From Haloflavibacter putidus (GTDB lineage Bacteria > Bacteroidota > Bacteroidia > Flavobacteriales > Flavobacteriaceae): 64,000 nt of DNA. The DNA lies in contig NZ_VIAR01000002.1 in NCBI RefSeq assembly GCF_006546625.1, positions 62,001-126,000 of the forward strand, read 5' to 3'. Shown in pieces: positions 36,517 through 45,118 of this stretch (its first letter is position 1; every line of letters starts with the position of its first letter). Made by a program: the position numbers and the translations under genes. The notes beneath the pieces were generated by a model. That model made no database searches. It saw nothing but the letters and a program-made list of their open reading frames with translations, and was not told the origin of the DNA.

Positions 36517-37938
36517 TTAGGCCACAGCGGTTAATCCCATTTTTTGGCCTTGAGCTAACATAAATTTTTTAGCCGCCTCGTATTCGTTTGGTATTTCTCC
36601 TTCTAAAATAGCTTCTTTAATCGCGCTTTTTATAATACCTATTTCGCGCGATGGCTTTAAGCCGAAAGTTTTCATAATCTCATCTCCAGAAATTGGGGGT
36701 TGAAAATTACGAATATGGTCGCGTTCTTCTACCTCTTTAATTTTTTCACGTACTATCTTAAAGTTATTATGGTATTTTTTGTAGCGTTTAGGATTTTTGG
36801 TAGTTATGTCTGCCTCGCAGAGCGTCATTAGGTCTTCTATATAGTTGCCGGCATCAAAAATCAATCTCCGTACGGCCGAGTCGGTTACATTTTCTTCTGA
36901 AATAACTATTGGTCGTGAACTCATTAAAACCAATTTTTGTACGAATTTCATTTTTTCATTCAACGGCATTTTAAGGCGTTTAAACAACTTAAAAACCATT
37001 TTTGCACCCACAAACTCGTGTCCGTGAAAGGTCCAACCAATTTTTTTATGAAAACGTTTGGTTGGTGCTTTACCAATATCGTGCAATAATGCCGCCCAAC
37101 GCAACCATAAATTATCTGTATTTTGAGCAATATTATCTACTACTTCTAAGGTATGCCAAAAATTATCTTTGTGGCGTTGGCCTTCTTTTTCGTCTATGCC
37201 TTTTAAAGCCGAAAGTTCTGGTAGAATAAATGGCAGTAGTTTTGTTTTGTTCAGTAAAGCAAAACCTACAGAAGGTTTTTCTGCCAATAAAATTTTATGC
37301 AATTCGTCTACAATTCTTTCCTTAGAAATTATTTTTATGCGTTTGTGGTTGCGGGTAATCGCTTCTAAAGAATCGGTTTCTATTTTAAAATTTAATTGTG
37401 TAGCAAACCGAATGGCGCGCATCATCCGTAAAGGATCGTCTGAGTAGGTAATATCAGGATCTAAGGGTGTTTTTAAAAGCTTCTGTTTAAGATGTTCTAA
37501 GCCGTTAAACGGATCTAATAATTTTCCGAAATTTTCTTTATTTAGCTGAAGTGCCAATGCATTTATAGTAAAATCTCGCCTGTTTTGGTCGTCTTGCAAA
37601 CTGCCGGCTTCTACAAAAGGCTTCCTGCTATTTTCTGAATAAGACTCTTTTCTGGCGCCTACAAATTCTATTTCCATGTCAAAAGCACGCAACATTGCCG
37701 TGCCATAAGTTTTAAAAATCTGTACTTTTGGTTGGTGCGGTAAAAGTCTAGCAACTTCTTCTGCCAAGGCAATACCACTGCCAACAGCTACTATATCTAC
37801 ATCTTTGGGATTGCCACGCTTTAAAAAATAATCGCGTACAAAACCACCAATTACGTAGGTTTCTAAATTCAGGTTCTCTGCGGCTTGGCCAATGTATTCA
37901 AAAATGGAATGGGATAAAGCTTCTTGATAGTTTTGCAC
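36517..37938 (-). CDS. cca: CCA-adding tRNA nucleotidyltransferase with HD domain
   Basis: A 473-residue class II polymerase beta-fold enzyme. The nucleotidyltransferase motif is GGFVRD (31-36) with catalytic DVD at 46-48. RRDFTINALAL and DPLRMMRAIRFATQL follow, marking the template-reading neck. The HD phosphohydrolase domain has RHKDNFWHTLEVVD and LLHDIGKAPTKRFH. It adds or repairs the 3' CCA of tRNA; the HD part may have a 2',3'-cyclic phosphatase role. It precedes heme A synthase and has a strong TATTTTTG promoter candidate about 60 bases upstream. Confidence 0.93.
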   Translation of the reverse strand: MQNYQEALSHSIFEYIGQAAENLNLETYVIGGFVRDYFLKRGNPKDVDIVAVGSGIALAEEVARLLPHQPKVQIFKTYGTAMLRAFDMEIEFVGARKESYSENSRKPFVEAGSLQDDQNRRDFTINALALQLNKENFGKLLDPFNGLEHLKQKLLKTPLDPDITYSDDPLRMMRAIRFATQLNFKIETDSLEAITRNHKRIKIISKERIVDELHKILLAEKPSVGFALLNKTKLLPFILPELSALKGIDEKEGQRHKDNFWHTLEVVDNIAQNTDNLWLRWAALLHDIGKAPTKRFHKKIGWTFHGHEFVGAKMVFKLFKRLKMPLNEKMKFVQKLVLMSSRPIVISEENVTDSAVRRLIFDAGNYIEDLMTLCEADITTKNPKRYKKYHNNFKIVREKIKEVEERDHIRNFQPPISGDEIMKTFGLKPSREIGIIKSAIKEAILEGEIPNEYEAAKKFMLAQGQKMGLTAVA

Positions 37939-37999
37939 AGTGTAGAAATCCTTTTTTTAAACTTGTTTTTTGTAATAACAAGCTTTGTTTTTCTGGTTG

Positions 38000-38007
38000 C
38001 AAAAATA
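38000..38007 (-). promoter_or_regulatory. Candidate TAnnTTTG promoter of cca-ctaA
   Basis: The minus strand reads TATTTTTG, about 60 bases before the ATG at 37938. The leader contains an imperfect hairpin with arms CTTGTT/AACAAG at about 37964-37982, of unknown role. Confidence 0.4.
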
Positions 38008-38158
38008 GCATGCTTATTTATTTTAAGTAAATTTTTGCAGTAGTATTCTTAAAGGATTAACGAATAGTTTTATATCGTTTTTTTCCGTTTTTCTAATTGT
38101 AAATGCGAGACTGATAAGAATTTTATGTTTAAGGAATTTTTTGATTATTCTTAAAACA

Positions 38159-38716
38159 CTACTTTCTTATTACCGAAACTTTTCCGTCAAGGCTTAATTT
38201 AATAACCGTTGATGGTTTGCCGAGCTTATACTTTTTATCTTCTACCACATAATCTACAGCTTCAATAATTTTAGGATCTATTTGCTGAAAAGTTTTTGGT
38301 GTTGATTTACCGCTAAAATTGGCGGAGGTAGAAACAATAGGTTTTTTAAACTTACGGATAAGCTGATTGCAAAATTTACCTTTACAAACCCGAATACCTA
38401 AAGTGTTGTCTTTGCCTACCACATTTTCTGCTACTCTAATTGGGTTATCGTAAACGATAGTAGTAGGTTTGGCGGCATATTTTAAAATATCGTAAGCAAC
38501 TTCCGGTACTTCTTCTACATATTGGTTAAGCATCTTAAAATCGGATACCAGGCAAATCATTGCTTTTTCTTCTTGGCGCTGTTTTAAAGCATAAATTTTA
38601 TCTACTGCTTCTGCATTGGTGGCGTCGCAGCCAATGCCCCAAACCGTATCGGTTGGGTAGAGTAGGAGTCCGCCTTTTTTAAGAATATGTATAGCTTGTT
38701 GTATGGTTTCTTTCAT
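38159..38716 (-). CDS. tsaC: L-threonylcarbamoyladenylate synthase (TsaC/Sua5/YciO family)
   Basis: A 185-residue short-form YrdC/TsaC protein that makes threonylcarbamoyl-AMP for t6A37 in tRNAs decoding ANN codons. It has GGLLLYPTDTVWGIGCDATN at 15-34, LKQRQEEKAMICLV near 43-56 and the STSANFSGK motif near 131. It is the last gene of the minus-strand glycosyltransferase operon, starting 5 bases after the preceding stop; the link to LPS genes appears to be positional only. There is no Sua5-type C-terminal domain. Confidence 0.92.
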   Translation of the reverse strand: MKETIQQAIHILKKGGLLLYPTDTVWGIGCDATNAEAVDKIYALKQRQEEKAMICLVSDFKMLNQYVEEVPEVAYDILKYAAKPTTIVYDNPIRVAENVVGKDNTLGIRVCKGKFCNQLIRKFKKPIVSTSANFSGKSTPKTFQQIDPKIIEAVDYVVEDKKYKLGKPSTVIKLSLDGKVSVIRK

Positions 38717-38721
38717 AATTT

Positions 38722-39444
38722 TTAATGTTGACGAGTCCAGTGGGTTCTGGTTTGTATAGATTTTTGATAATATTTTTCTTCTTCGCTCAAATTATCACTA
38801 TCTACATACCAAGGCAAATGTCTTGCTTGATAAGGAAAACCTGTGCGAACAATAGGAGTTGCGCCACTTCTTTTGCCGGCTTTAGAAAAAGGCCGGTATA
38901 AAGCAAAAGTAGTGTCTATTGGTGCTAAATAAACATTCTTTTCTAAGGTTTTATTGTAATAATTTTTTTCCCATTCAATTACTTTTTCTTTATTTTTAAA
39001 AGTGTCGGGAAGGTCGTCTAACTTTAAAGAAAACCCAACTTTATGTACTTGCGGATGTTTTTTAAGCAGACTGTAAAAATAGTTTAAAAAATCTGCCGGA
39101 CATTCTTCTACCGGCACTACATCAGAGTCTGTGTAAACAAAATAAGAATGCATATACTTGAACCAAAGTCCGCTTTTCCATAAAGCTTTTGAACCATAAT
39201 TTTTTTTCAGAAAATGTACGTGATAGTCGGTTTTTTTATAAAACTCCACTAATGGCGGGTAGGTAGATTGGTTGTCTAAAATATGCAAATTGGTATAGCC
39301 TCGGGTTTCTAAACTATTTAAAAGCTGTTGCAAGGTTTCTAAACGATTATAATTATTGATAAAAATAGGTGTTTTCTTATAATCTTTAGGCATAGAAGAA
39401 AATAAGCGAAGAAATTGCGCTATTTTATTTTTAAACTTCTTCAT
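38722..39444 (-). CDS. Glycosyltransferase, GT-A fold (family 2-like)
   Basis: The 240-residue protein starts with a short basic segment and then FINNYNRLETLQQLLNSLET (about 27-46), a GT-A donor-site start. The DxD-like motif is YFVYTDSDVVPVEECP near 106-120. It overlaps the upstream GT2 gene by 14 bases. It lacks the classic QxxRW acceptor motif, so the sugar and linkage are unknown. In context it probably builds the outer core or O-antigen of LPS with the neighbouring transferases. Confidence 0.82.
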   Translation of the reverse strand: MKKFKNKIAQFLRLFSSMPKDYKKTPIFINNYNRLETLQQLLNSLETRGYTNLHILDNQSTYPPLVEFYKKTDYHVHFLKKNYGSKALWKSGLWFKYMHSYFVYTDSDVVPVEECPADFLNYFYSLLKKHPQVHKVGFSLKLDDLPDTFKNKEKVIEWEKNYYNKTLEKNVYLAPIDTTFALYRPFSKAGKRSGATPIVRTGFPYQARHLPWYVDSDNLSEEEKYYQKSIQTRTHWTRQH

Positions 39445-40360
39445 GTACTTGCTGTTGCATTTTTAAAGATTTACTAAGTGGGGCGCCAATTAAAAAGATA
39501 CCAAATAATTGCCAATATTTTGGTTTTACAATAGAACTAAAAAAATACCGAATAAGATAGTAAGCAAGCAAAATTTTATGTTGCCAAAAACCATAATGTT
39601 TTCTAATGTAATAAAGCAAAGAGATTTTTTGCTCTATTTTTATACTAATATTCTTTTGGGTGCTTTTACTTTTATAATGAATGTATTCTAAATGTGGCAC
39701 TAAATACGTGTGCTTTTTAAAAGTTTTTAAAATACGTCTGCTTAGATCAGATTCTTCATAATATAAAAATAGATTAGTGTCAAAACCTCCGGCTCGATTA
39801 AAAGTTTTGGAATCACAAAACATAAAAGCACCTTGTACATAATGTACTTTGGTTGGTTTTTTATAGCGTATTTTTCGGTTTAAATAGGTTTTTGGAAATA
39901 ATTTCTCTAACAAAGGTCGGCGTAAAATCTCTCTTCCTAAACTGGAAAAATGATCTATGCTCACCATAAAATTTTTATCTTCATCCAGCATTTGCGGAGA
40001 GCAGATAGCAGCGTCTTTTTGCGTTTGCATAAAATCCTGCAATTGCCACAAGCAATTTTTAGAAATTTGTAAGGTGTCGTTGTTTATAAAAGCATAATAT
40101 TTTGCTTTTGCGGCGTGGTTTACCCCCAACATATTGCCGCCTCCAAAACCGGTATTTATTTTACTGCGTACCAGTTTTACTTGCTTTTCTTCTTTAAAGG
40201 CATTTTTTAATAACGCAAATTCTCCTTTTTTAGAGGCATTGTCTACTACCACAATCTCTAAAGATCTGCTAGTGTCGTGCATTTGCAGAATAGACTTGGT
40301 GGCCGCAATGGTAAAATTGGCGGTATTGTAGTTTATTATAATGCAGGAAACGTCTATCAT
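39431..40360 (-). CDS. Family 2 glycosyltransferase (rhamnosyl-type)
   Basis: A 309-residue GT2 enzyme with the N-terminal IIINYNTANFTIAATKSILQ, VDNASKKGEF, the NTGFGGGNMLGVNHA segment and donor motif YYAFINNDTL. The ESDLSRRILK segment near 220 matches the ED acceptor motif of rhamnosyltransferase-like GT2s. Two hydrophobic C-terminal segments (KILLAYYLIRYFFSSIV) may anchor it to the inner membrane. It begins one base after the GT4 gene and overlaps the next transferase, consistent with one operon assembling LPS glycan. The sugar is not predicted. Confidence 0.88.
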   Translation of the reverse strand: MIDVSCIIINYNTANFTIAATKSILQMHDTSRSLEIVVVDNASKKGEFALLKNAFKEEKQVKLVRSKINTGFGGGNMLGVNHAAKAKYYAFINNDTLQISKNCLWQLQDFMQTQKDAAICSPQMLDEDKNFMVSIDHFSSLGREILRRPLLEKLFPKTYLNRKIRYKKPTKVHYVQGAFMFCDSKTFNRAGGFDTNLFLYYEESDLSRRILKTFKKHTYLVPHLEYIHYKSKSTQKNISIKIEQKISLLYYIRKHYGFWQHKILLAYYLIRYFFSSIVKPKYWQLFGIFLIGAPLSKSLKMQQQVHEEV

Positions 40361-40361
40361 T

Positions 40362-41420
40362 TTAATCTAAAATGGATTGCCAATTTAAAGCAATTTTTTT
40401 AACTGAAAAGTTTTTGGCTTCTTCTTTGCCGTTTTTTTCTAAGTCCTTATAGGTTACTTCCGGCAGTTCTAGCGCTTTTAAAATGGCTTCTTCTACTTTT
40501 CCTTCCGTAAACAGAATACCGGTTTTTTCTGTAATTATCTCTTTGGGGCCAGAGTGCTTTGCCGCAATTGGTATAACGCCTTGCGCCATTGCTTCTATAA
40601 GTACCATACCAAAAAGTTCTTCCCACTTCCTGGTTTTTTTAGAATTTAAAAGTAAAAATTCGTGTTTGCCAAGCAGTTCTACCAATTTATCTTTGTCTGC
40701 AATATGGCTTGTAAAAGAAATATTCGCATTGTTTTTTGCAGCTTCTTCTGCCAAATTTTCTAATTTACCGCTACCAATTAAACTTAATTGCAGAGCTTTG
40801 TTTTCCGCTGCAGCGAAAAAACCTATTAACTCTTCAATACCTTTTTCAGGAAGCATTCTACCTATATAAATAAAACTTTTCGGAATTTTAGACTGTGCAG
40901 ATTTCTTAAAAAATAAAGGGTTCACACTATGAAATACCGTGCTTATTTTCTGTGACGGAATCTTATAGTTTTCCAATAAAGATTGCTTGCTGGTTTTTGA
41001 AACGCAAAAAATATGGTTGGTTTTTTCTTCTAAAAAGTCTTTCCAAACCTTAAAAATTTTTTCACTTTTATTTTTTTTGGGATGAAAGCTTTTGTCCCAG
41101 CAAGTCCAAGACGTGTGATAATAAATTTGATGGTTTTTTAAAACCGGCAGTAATCGCTTTAGCTTTTTGTCGAAAGGCGCGATACCTAAAACTACTTTTT
41201 TATCTTTACGGAAAAGCAAAAACAGCAGGAAAAACAAATTAACCCATTGCTTTTTAAAACTTTTCCAGTCGGCTTTTTTTGCAGATTTAAACATTTTCCC
41301 GAATACCGAAAACTCCCGATATTTTAAAACTATATGTTGCTTTTCTAACAAATAACGCAAGCCAATATAGTGACTGTTGGCGCCATTTTTATGTAAAATG
41401 TATACGGTTTGCTTGCGCAT
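40362..41420 (-). CDS. Family 4 glycosyltransferase
   Basis: The 352-residue GT-B enzyme has a GT4 C-terminal domain: FIYIGRMLPEKGIEELIGFF, LQLSLIGSGKLENLAEEAA and EELFGMVLIEAMAQGVIPIA, the last being the family E-x7-E motif. The N-terminal domain is less conserved and binds the acceptor. It is the first gene of a minus-strand operon (GT4, GT2, GT2-like, TsaC) with a TATATTTG promoter 26 bases upstream. Likely a retaining transferase in LPS core or capsule synthesis; specificity is unknown. Confidence 0.88.
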   Translation of the reverse strand: MRKQTVYILHKNGANSHYIGLRYLLEKQHIVLKYREFSVFGKMFKSAKKADWKSFKKQWVNLFFLLFLLFRKDKKVVLGIAPFDKKLKRLLPVLKNHQIYYHTSWTCWDKSFHPKKNKSEKIFKVWKDFLEEKTNHIFCVSKTSKQSLLENYKIPSQKISTVFHSVNPLFFKKSAQSKIPKSFIYIGRMLPEKGIEELIGFFAAAENKALQLSLIGSGKLENLAEEAAKNNANISFTSHIADKDKLVELLGKHEFLLLNSKKTRKWEELFGMVLIEAMAQGVIPIAAKHSGPKEIITEKTGILFTEGKVEEAILKALELPEVTYKDLEKNGKEEAKNFSVKKIALNWQSILD

Positions 41421-41445
41421 ATAGGCAATAAGCTATTTTGGGATG

Positions 41446-41453
41446 CAAATATA
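41446..41453 (-). promoter_or_regulatory. Candidate TAnnTTTG promoter of the glycosyltransferase operon
   Basis: The minus strand reads TATATTTG before the GT4 gene. A plus-strand element lies only 13 bases away (41467-41474), giving divergent, face-to-face overlapping promoters. Confidence 0.45.
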
Positions 41454-41466
41454 CAGTTTAAATTTA

Positions 41467-41474
41467 TACTTTTG
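41467..41474 (+). promoter_or_regulatory. Candidate TAnnTTTG promoter of the Kdo-kinase-like gene
   Basis: TACTTTTG matches the -7 consensus, 25 bases before the ATG at 41500. It overlaps the divergent promoter of the GT4 operon. Confidence 0.42.
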
Positions 41475-41499
41475 TTAGCCAGAATAAAGACTAATCTAT

Positions 41500-42267
41500 A
41501 TGAAGGAAATAAGCGTTTTTCACGAAAAGTTTACCGCTTACGAAAAAGAGGTAAAACAAATTCTGAATAACTTTACAAAAAAAGGAAACCTAATTTCCGG
41601 CGGCGAACGAAATACGCTAAAAACCTTCTTACTTTCTAACGATATTCGTATTAACGTTAAGGCTTTTAAAGTGCCAAACCTCATTAATCAAGTCGCGTAC
41701 AAACATTTTAGAAAAAGCAAAGCCCAACGCTCTTTTGAGTATGCCAACATTTTGCAAGAACGCAATATTGGTACGCCGCAACCTATTGCGTATATAGAAT
41801 ATCCTAGCGCATTTCTGTTTAAAAAAAGTTTTTATATCTGCGAACATTTGGAAGCAGACTACACTTATCGCGATTTGACAAAAGATTTTGACATTCCAAA
41901 CTACGAAGAAATCTTACGTGCTTTTACGCGTTTTACCTACAAATTACACGAAAACCAAGTCTTGTTTTTAGACCATTCTCCTGGTAATACCTTAATAAAA
42001 AAGGAGCAAAATGCTTATTCTTTTTACTTGGTAGATTTAAACCGTATGCAGTTTAAAAACTTAAGCTTTGAAGAACGCATTAAAAATTTCTCCCGGTTGA
42101 CCATTCATAAAAAAATGGTAGAAATTATGAGCCACGAGTATGCCAAATGTATCAATGAGCCGTACCAAAAAGTATTCGATTTAATGTGGCAAGAAACCGA
42201 AGCTTTTCAAGAAAAATACCACCGAAAAAGACGTTTAAAAAAGAAAATAAAGTTTTGGAAAAAATAA
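41500..42267 (+). CDS. Kdo/lipopolysaccharide kinase-like protein (InaA/WaaP family)
   Basis: A 255-residue protein kinase-fold enzyme. It contains INVKAFKVPNLINQVAYKHF (the lysine region, about 51-70), KAQRSFEYANILQERNIGTP and, in the catalytic core, FLDHSPGNTLIKKE (D152 and N157-type residues) followed by FYLVDLNRMQF with the metal-binding aspartate. This is the LPS kinase layout; in Bacteroidetes such enzymes phosphorylate the inner-core Kdo. The substrate is inferred from family and neighbours (glycosyltransferases on both sides). It could be another sugar kinase of the envelope. Confidence 0.85.
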   Translation: MKEISVFHEKFTAYEKEVKQILNNFTKKGNLISGGERNTLKTFLLSNDIRINVKAFKVPNLINQVAYKHFRKSKAQRSFEYANILQERNIGTPQPIAYIEYPSAFLFKKSFYICEHLEADYTYRDLTKDFDIPNYEEILRAFTRFTYKLHENQVLFLDHSPGNTLIKKEQNAYSFYLVDLNRMQFKNLSFEERIKNFSRLTIHKKMVEIMSHEYAKCINEPYQKVFDLMWQETEAFQEKYHRKRRLKKKIKFWKK

Positions 42268-42271
42268 ATTG

Positions 42272-43030
42272 CTAGGTTTTACTTTTCCACAACTCCCGCA
42301 ACTTGCTATATTTTAGAAAGGTAATATTGGCGGTTTGCACGCAAATAACAAAACCGTTGTAGCCGTCTAAAAATCCTAAACGTAAAAAGTAAGCTTTAAA
42401 AAAAGCCCAAGACGGATTTATAACACTTTTATACCATGGGGCTTTTTTGCCCAGTTTGTAATAAGCCTTAGCAGCAATGGTAGAAAAATATTCGGTTTTT
42501 TGGTTAAATTCCGAATAGCTTTGGTAGGTATAATGTAAAATATCCCCTTGTAAATCTCCGGCTTTGGCAGCCTTTTCCAATTCTATATGATCGTGCGGAT
42601 TTATACCTGCCCAAGTTGCTTTTCTACGGTCAAAAACCCGCAATTTTTTATTCGGATACCAATCGGAATGTTTTATCCATTGTCCACAAAAATTATTAAA
42701 GCGTTTACAGTAATAACCGTCTTTTTGCCAGTTTTTCTTTATTTCTATAATGCTTTCTTGCAATTTTTTAGAAAGGCTTTCGTCGCCGTCTAACGAGATT
42801 ACATAATCGTACGAAGCTTGCTGCAAAGCAAAGTTTTTCTGTTCTACATAGCCTAAAAACTTTTGCTCTATAAACTTTACGGAAAAGCTTTTACAGATTT
42901 CTGGCGTGGCGTCTGTAGAGTAGGAGTCTACCACCACAATTTCGTCTGCTACCGGGGTTAAAGAAGCCAAACAAGCTTCTATATTTCGGGCTTCGTTATA
43001 GGTTATTATTACGGCAGATACTTTTTTCAT
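42272..43030 (-). CDS. Family 2 glycosyltransferase, WaaE/KdtX-like
   Basis: A 252-residue GT2 enzyme with AVIITYNEARNIEACLASLT at 6-25, VVDSYSTDATPEIC, the donor motif YVISLDGDESLS and the later WYPNKKLRVFDRRKATWAG and NPHDHIEL. This is the pattern of LPS inner-core beta-1,4-glucosyltransferases (WaaE/KdtX). It stands in opposite orientation to the kinase-like gene with adjacent stop codons. It probably adds a hexose to the core; the exact acceptor is inferred, not shown. Confidence 0.88.
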   Translation of the reverse strand: MKKVSAVIITYNEARNIEACLASLTPVADEIVVVDSYSTDATPEICKSFSVKFIEQKFLGYVEQKNFALQQASYDYVISLDGDESLSKKLQESIIEIKKNWQKDGYYCKRFNNFCGQWIKHSDWYPNKKLRVFDRRKATWAGINPHDHIELEKAAKAGDLQGDILHYTYQSYSEFNQKTEYFSTIAAKAYYKLGKKAPWYKSVINPSWAFFKAYFLRLGFLDGYNGFVICVQTANITFLKYSKLRELWKSKT

Positions 43031-43058
43031 TTTCGCTTCAAAATATTCGTAAAAATAC

Positions 43059-43066
43059 TATTTTTG
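43059..43066 (+). promoter_or_regulatory. Candidate TAnnTTTG promoter with nearly leaderless start
   Basis: TATTTTTG ends five bases before the ATG at 43072, so the transcript would have almost no 5' leader. The spacing is unusually close but is seen for Bacteroidetes promoters. Confidence 0.38.
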
Positions 43067-43071
43067 CTGGA

Positions 43072-43893
43072 ATGAGCAGGTTTAAAGCATCGGTAATTAT
43101 AAGTACGTACAACCAACCCAAATGGTTGCAAAAAGTTTTATGGAGTTATACCTTCCAAACAGAAAAAAACTTTGAAATAATTATTGCCGATGATGGCTCT
43201 ACCAATGAAACTAAAGAACTTATAACTAATTTTAAAAAGGAAAGCAATCTTAGTATTTCTCATGTTTGGCAGGCAGACAAAGGTTTTAGAAAAACCACTA
43301 TCTTAAACAAAGCCATTGTAAAAACCCAAAGCAATTATTTAATATTTACCGATGGCGATTGCTTGGCGCGGAAAGATTTTGTAGAAAAACACTTGGCTTT
43401 AAGCAAAGAAGGTTGTTTTCTCTCCGGCGGTTATTTTAAATTACCGCGTGCAACTTCCGATTTAATCGAAAAAAAACATATAGAAAATCAAATTTGTTTT
43501 GATGCGAAGTGGCTTTTAAATAATGGCGTAAAGAAATCGTTTAAGGTAAATAAACTTACCGCTAAAGGTTTAAAAGAAAAACTGCTAAACCAGTTTACAC
43601 CAACCAAAGCCACTTTTGACGGGATGAATGTTTCCGGAGAAAAATCTGCCATATTAGAAGTAAACGGTTTTGACGAGCGTATGCAATATGGCGGCGAAGA
43701 CCGCGAAATTGGCGAGCGTTTACAAAATGCCGGTTACCAATTTATACAAGCGCGTTACAGTTTAATTTGTCTGCATTTATTTCACGAACGGCCGTATAAA
43801 AACGAAGAAAGTTTGCAAAAAAACCAAGCTATTAGAAAAAATACCAAAAAGCAGAGATGTGTTACCACGGCTTATGGAATTAAGTCTTTATAA
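43072..43893 (+). CDS. Family 2 glycosyltransferase with GT27-like C-terminus
   Basis: The 273-residue enzyme has SVIISTYNQPKWLQKVLWSY at 7-26, IIADDGSTNETKEL and the donor motif YLIFTDGDCLARKDF. The C-terminal galactosyltransferase-type motif is FDGMNVSGEKSAILEVNGFD with YGGEDREIGERLQNAG, the catalytic ED region of GT27-like enzymes. It is a single plus-strand gene facing the glycerophosphotransferase-like gene across a repeat-bearing gap. A role in LPS or capsule sugar chain synthesis is likely. Confidence 0.87.
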   Translation: MSRFKASVIISTYNQPKWLQKVLWSYTFQTEKNFEIIIADDGSTNETKELITNFKKESNLSISHVWQADKGFRKTTILNKAIVKTQSNYLIFTDGDCLARKDFVEKHLALSKEGCFLSGGYFKLPRATSDLIEKKHIENQICFDAKWLLNNGVKKSFKVNKLTAKGLKEKLLNQFTPTKATFDGMNVSGEKSAILEVNGFDERMQYGGEDREIGERLQNAGYQFIQARYSLICLHLFHERPYKNEESLQKNQAIRKNTKKQRCVTTAYGIKSL

Positions 43894-43945
43894 CCTCTTT
43901 TGGCATACTTGTTTAGTTTCGCAAATAAACCAGAAAGCATCCCAA

Positions 43946-43971
43946 TGTCACGTCGAGCGCAGTCGAGACGT
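43946..43971. repeat. REP-like extragenic palindromic element
   Basis: A GC-rich imperfect palindrome in an AT-rich gap. TCGA arms enclose GCGCAG, with outer ACG/CGT arms and a two-base bulge; it starts with TGTCA. It resembles the TGTCA...GAGCGnAGTCGA repeats dispersed through many Bacteroidetes genomes. It lies between convergent genes and may also aid termination. Only one copy is in this window. Confidence 0.5.
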
Positions 43972-44032
43972 CCCTAGCTGGACTCCAACTGTATTTAATA
44001 AAACAATCTTTCAAGCAAATATCTAATCTAAT

Positions 44033-45118
44033 TTATTTTTTCGATTTTTCTATTTGATAAGCTTTGTTATAGGTTTTTAACGGAAAATAATCTAAACGTT
44101 TTCTAACTTTATATTTACGTAAAAAATTAAAAGGTTTGGATTTTAAATCCGATTTATCAGAGTTTAGAAAATTAATACTTGCATTTATAACGCGCGCGCT
44201 GGATTTTCCGTCGTAATACGGATGCAATTCTGCAATAAAATTTTCTATGTTTTGCAACAATTTTTCAGAAGGATTGGCGGCTTTTTTAAAAGCTTCAGAA
44301 ATGTTTTTTGCTTCGGTAACATTAAGCAAATAATCGTGTTCTATGGTGTGTCTAAACGTTACTATCGGTTTTTTCTGTAAAATAAATTCTTGAATGGCAG
44401 AAGTAGTATCTGCAAACATAAAATCTGCTTGCTTAAAGAGCGGAATTAAATCTGTAGTGTTATAATAAGTAAAATTATCGCCGCTTAGGTTTTTCCATTT
44501 CTCTTTAATTTCCGTGGGAAGTTTGGGATGCAAAACCATCTTAAATTTATAATCTCCCGAGGCAGATAAATTTTTAACTACATCAAAAACATCTTGCCTA
44601 TAAGCTAAACTTAATTTCTGACTAAAAGTAGAGGCAATCATTACTGTAGGAATGCTAGTGAGTGTTTTCTCTTCTAAAGGAAATAGAGGATCTACTTTGC
44701 TCCAGCCGGTTTCTTCTACCCTAAAAAAACCGTATTGTTGTGCCTTTTCTTTAAAAACCCGGGTGGTATTTGGACCTTGCGTACAATATAAGTCAAAAAA
44801 ATCCCGAATTCTAAAATGGTAAAACGTGTTATTTTTTCCTGGTCGTTTTTGTGCGAAAAATCCGTGGAAAATTTGCACTTTTATTCCGGTTAGAAAGTCG
44901 GCTACGTCGTCTGTGGCGGTTAAAACTATATCGGGTTGGTAGGCAACCGCTTGTTTTATAGTTAACACATTTTCTTTATGCGATAAAGCACTTTTACCGT
45001 CTTCCAGCTCGCTAAACCATTTTACGCTATGGCCTTGACGCAAAATTTCTTTTTCCAAAGGTTCGCCAATTGGTACGGCGTAACTGTAGGAGATATATAT
45101 TAAAAATTTATACTTCAT
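44033..45118 (-). CDS. CDP-glycerol glycerophosphotransferase-like protein
   Basis: A 361-residue GT-B-like protein. It has VQIFHGFFAQKRPGKNNTFY near 82-101 and, in the C-terminal half, FKMVLHPKLPTEIKEKW and ADFMFADTTSAIQEFILQKK, which resemble the HP..., TDYSS and phospho-donor segments of TagB/TagF-like enzymes. These polymerise or transfer polyol phosphates in Gram-positive teichoic acids; in Gram-negative LPS loci, homologues modify surface glycans with glycerol phosphate. It overlaps the heptosyltransferase-like gene by 11 bases. The donor is not certain. Confidence 0.8.
   Translation of the reverse strand: MKYKFLIYISYSYAVPIGEPLEKEILRQGHSVKWFSELEDGKSALSHKENVLTIKQAVAYQPDIVLTATDDVADFLTGIKVQIFHGFFAQKRPGKNNTFYHFRIRDFFDLYCTQGPNTTRVFKEKAQQYGFFRVEETGWSKVDPLFPLEEKTLTSIPTVMIASTFSQKLSLAYRQDVFDVVKNLSASGDYKFKMVLHPKLPTEIKEKWKNLSGDNFTYYNTTDLIPLFKQADFMFADTTSAIQEFILQKKPIVTFRHTIEHDYLLNVTEAKNISEAFKKAANPSEKLLQNIENFIAELHPYYDGKSSARVINASINFLNSDKSDLKSKPFNFLRKYKVRKRLDYFPLKTYNKAYQIEKSKK

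Noticed and set aside
37962-37985. Hairpin in the cca leader as terminator or riboswitch
   Set aside because: The stem is short and imperfect and no downstream T run on the minus strand supports termination.
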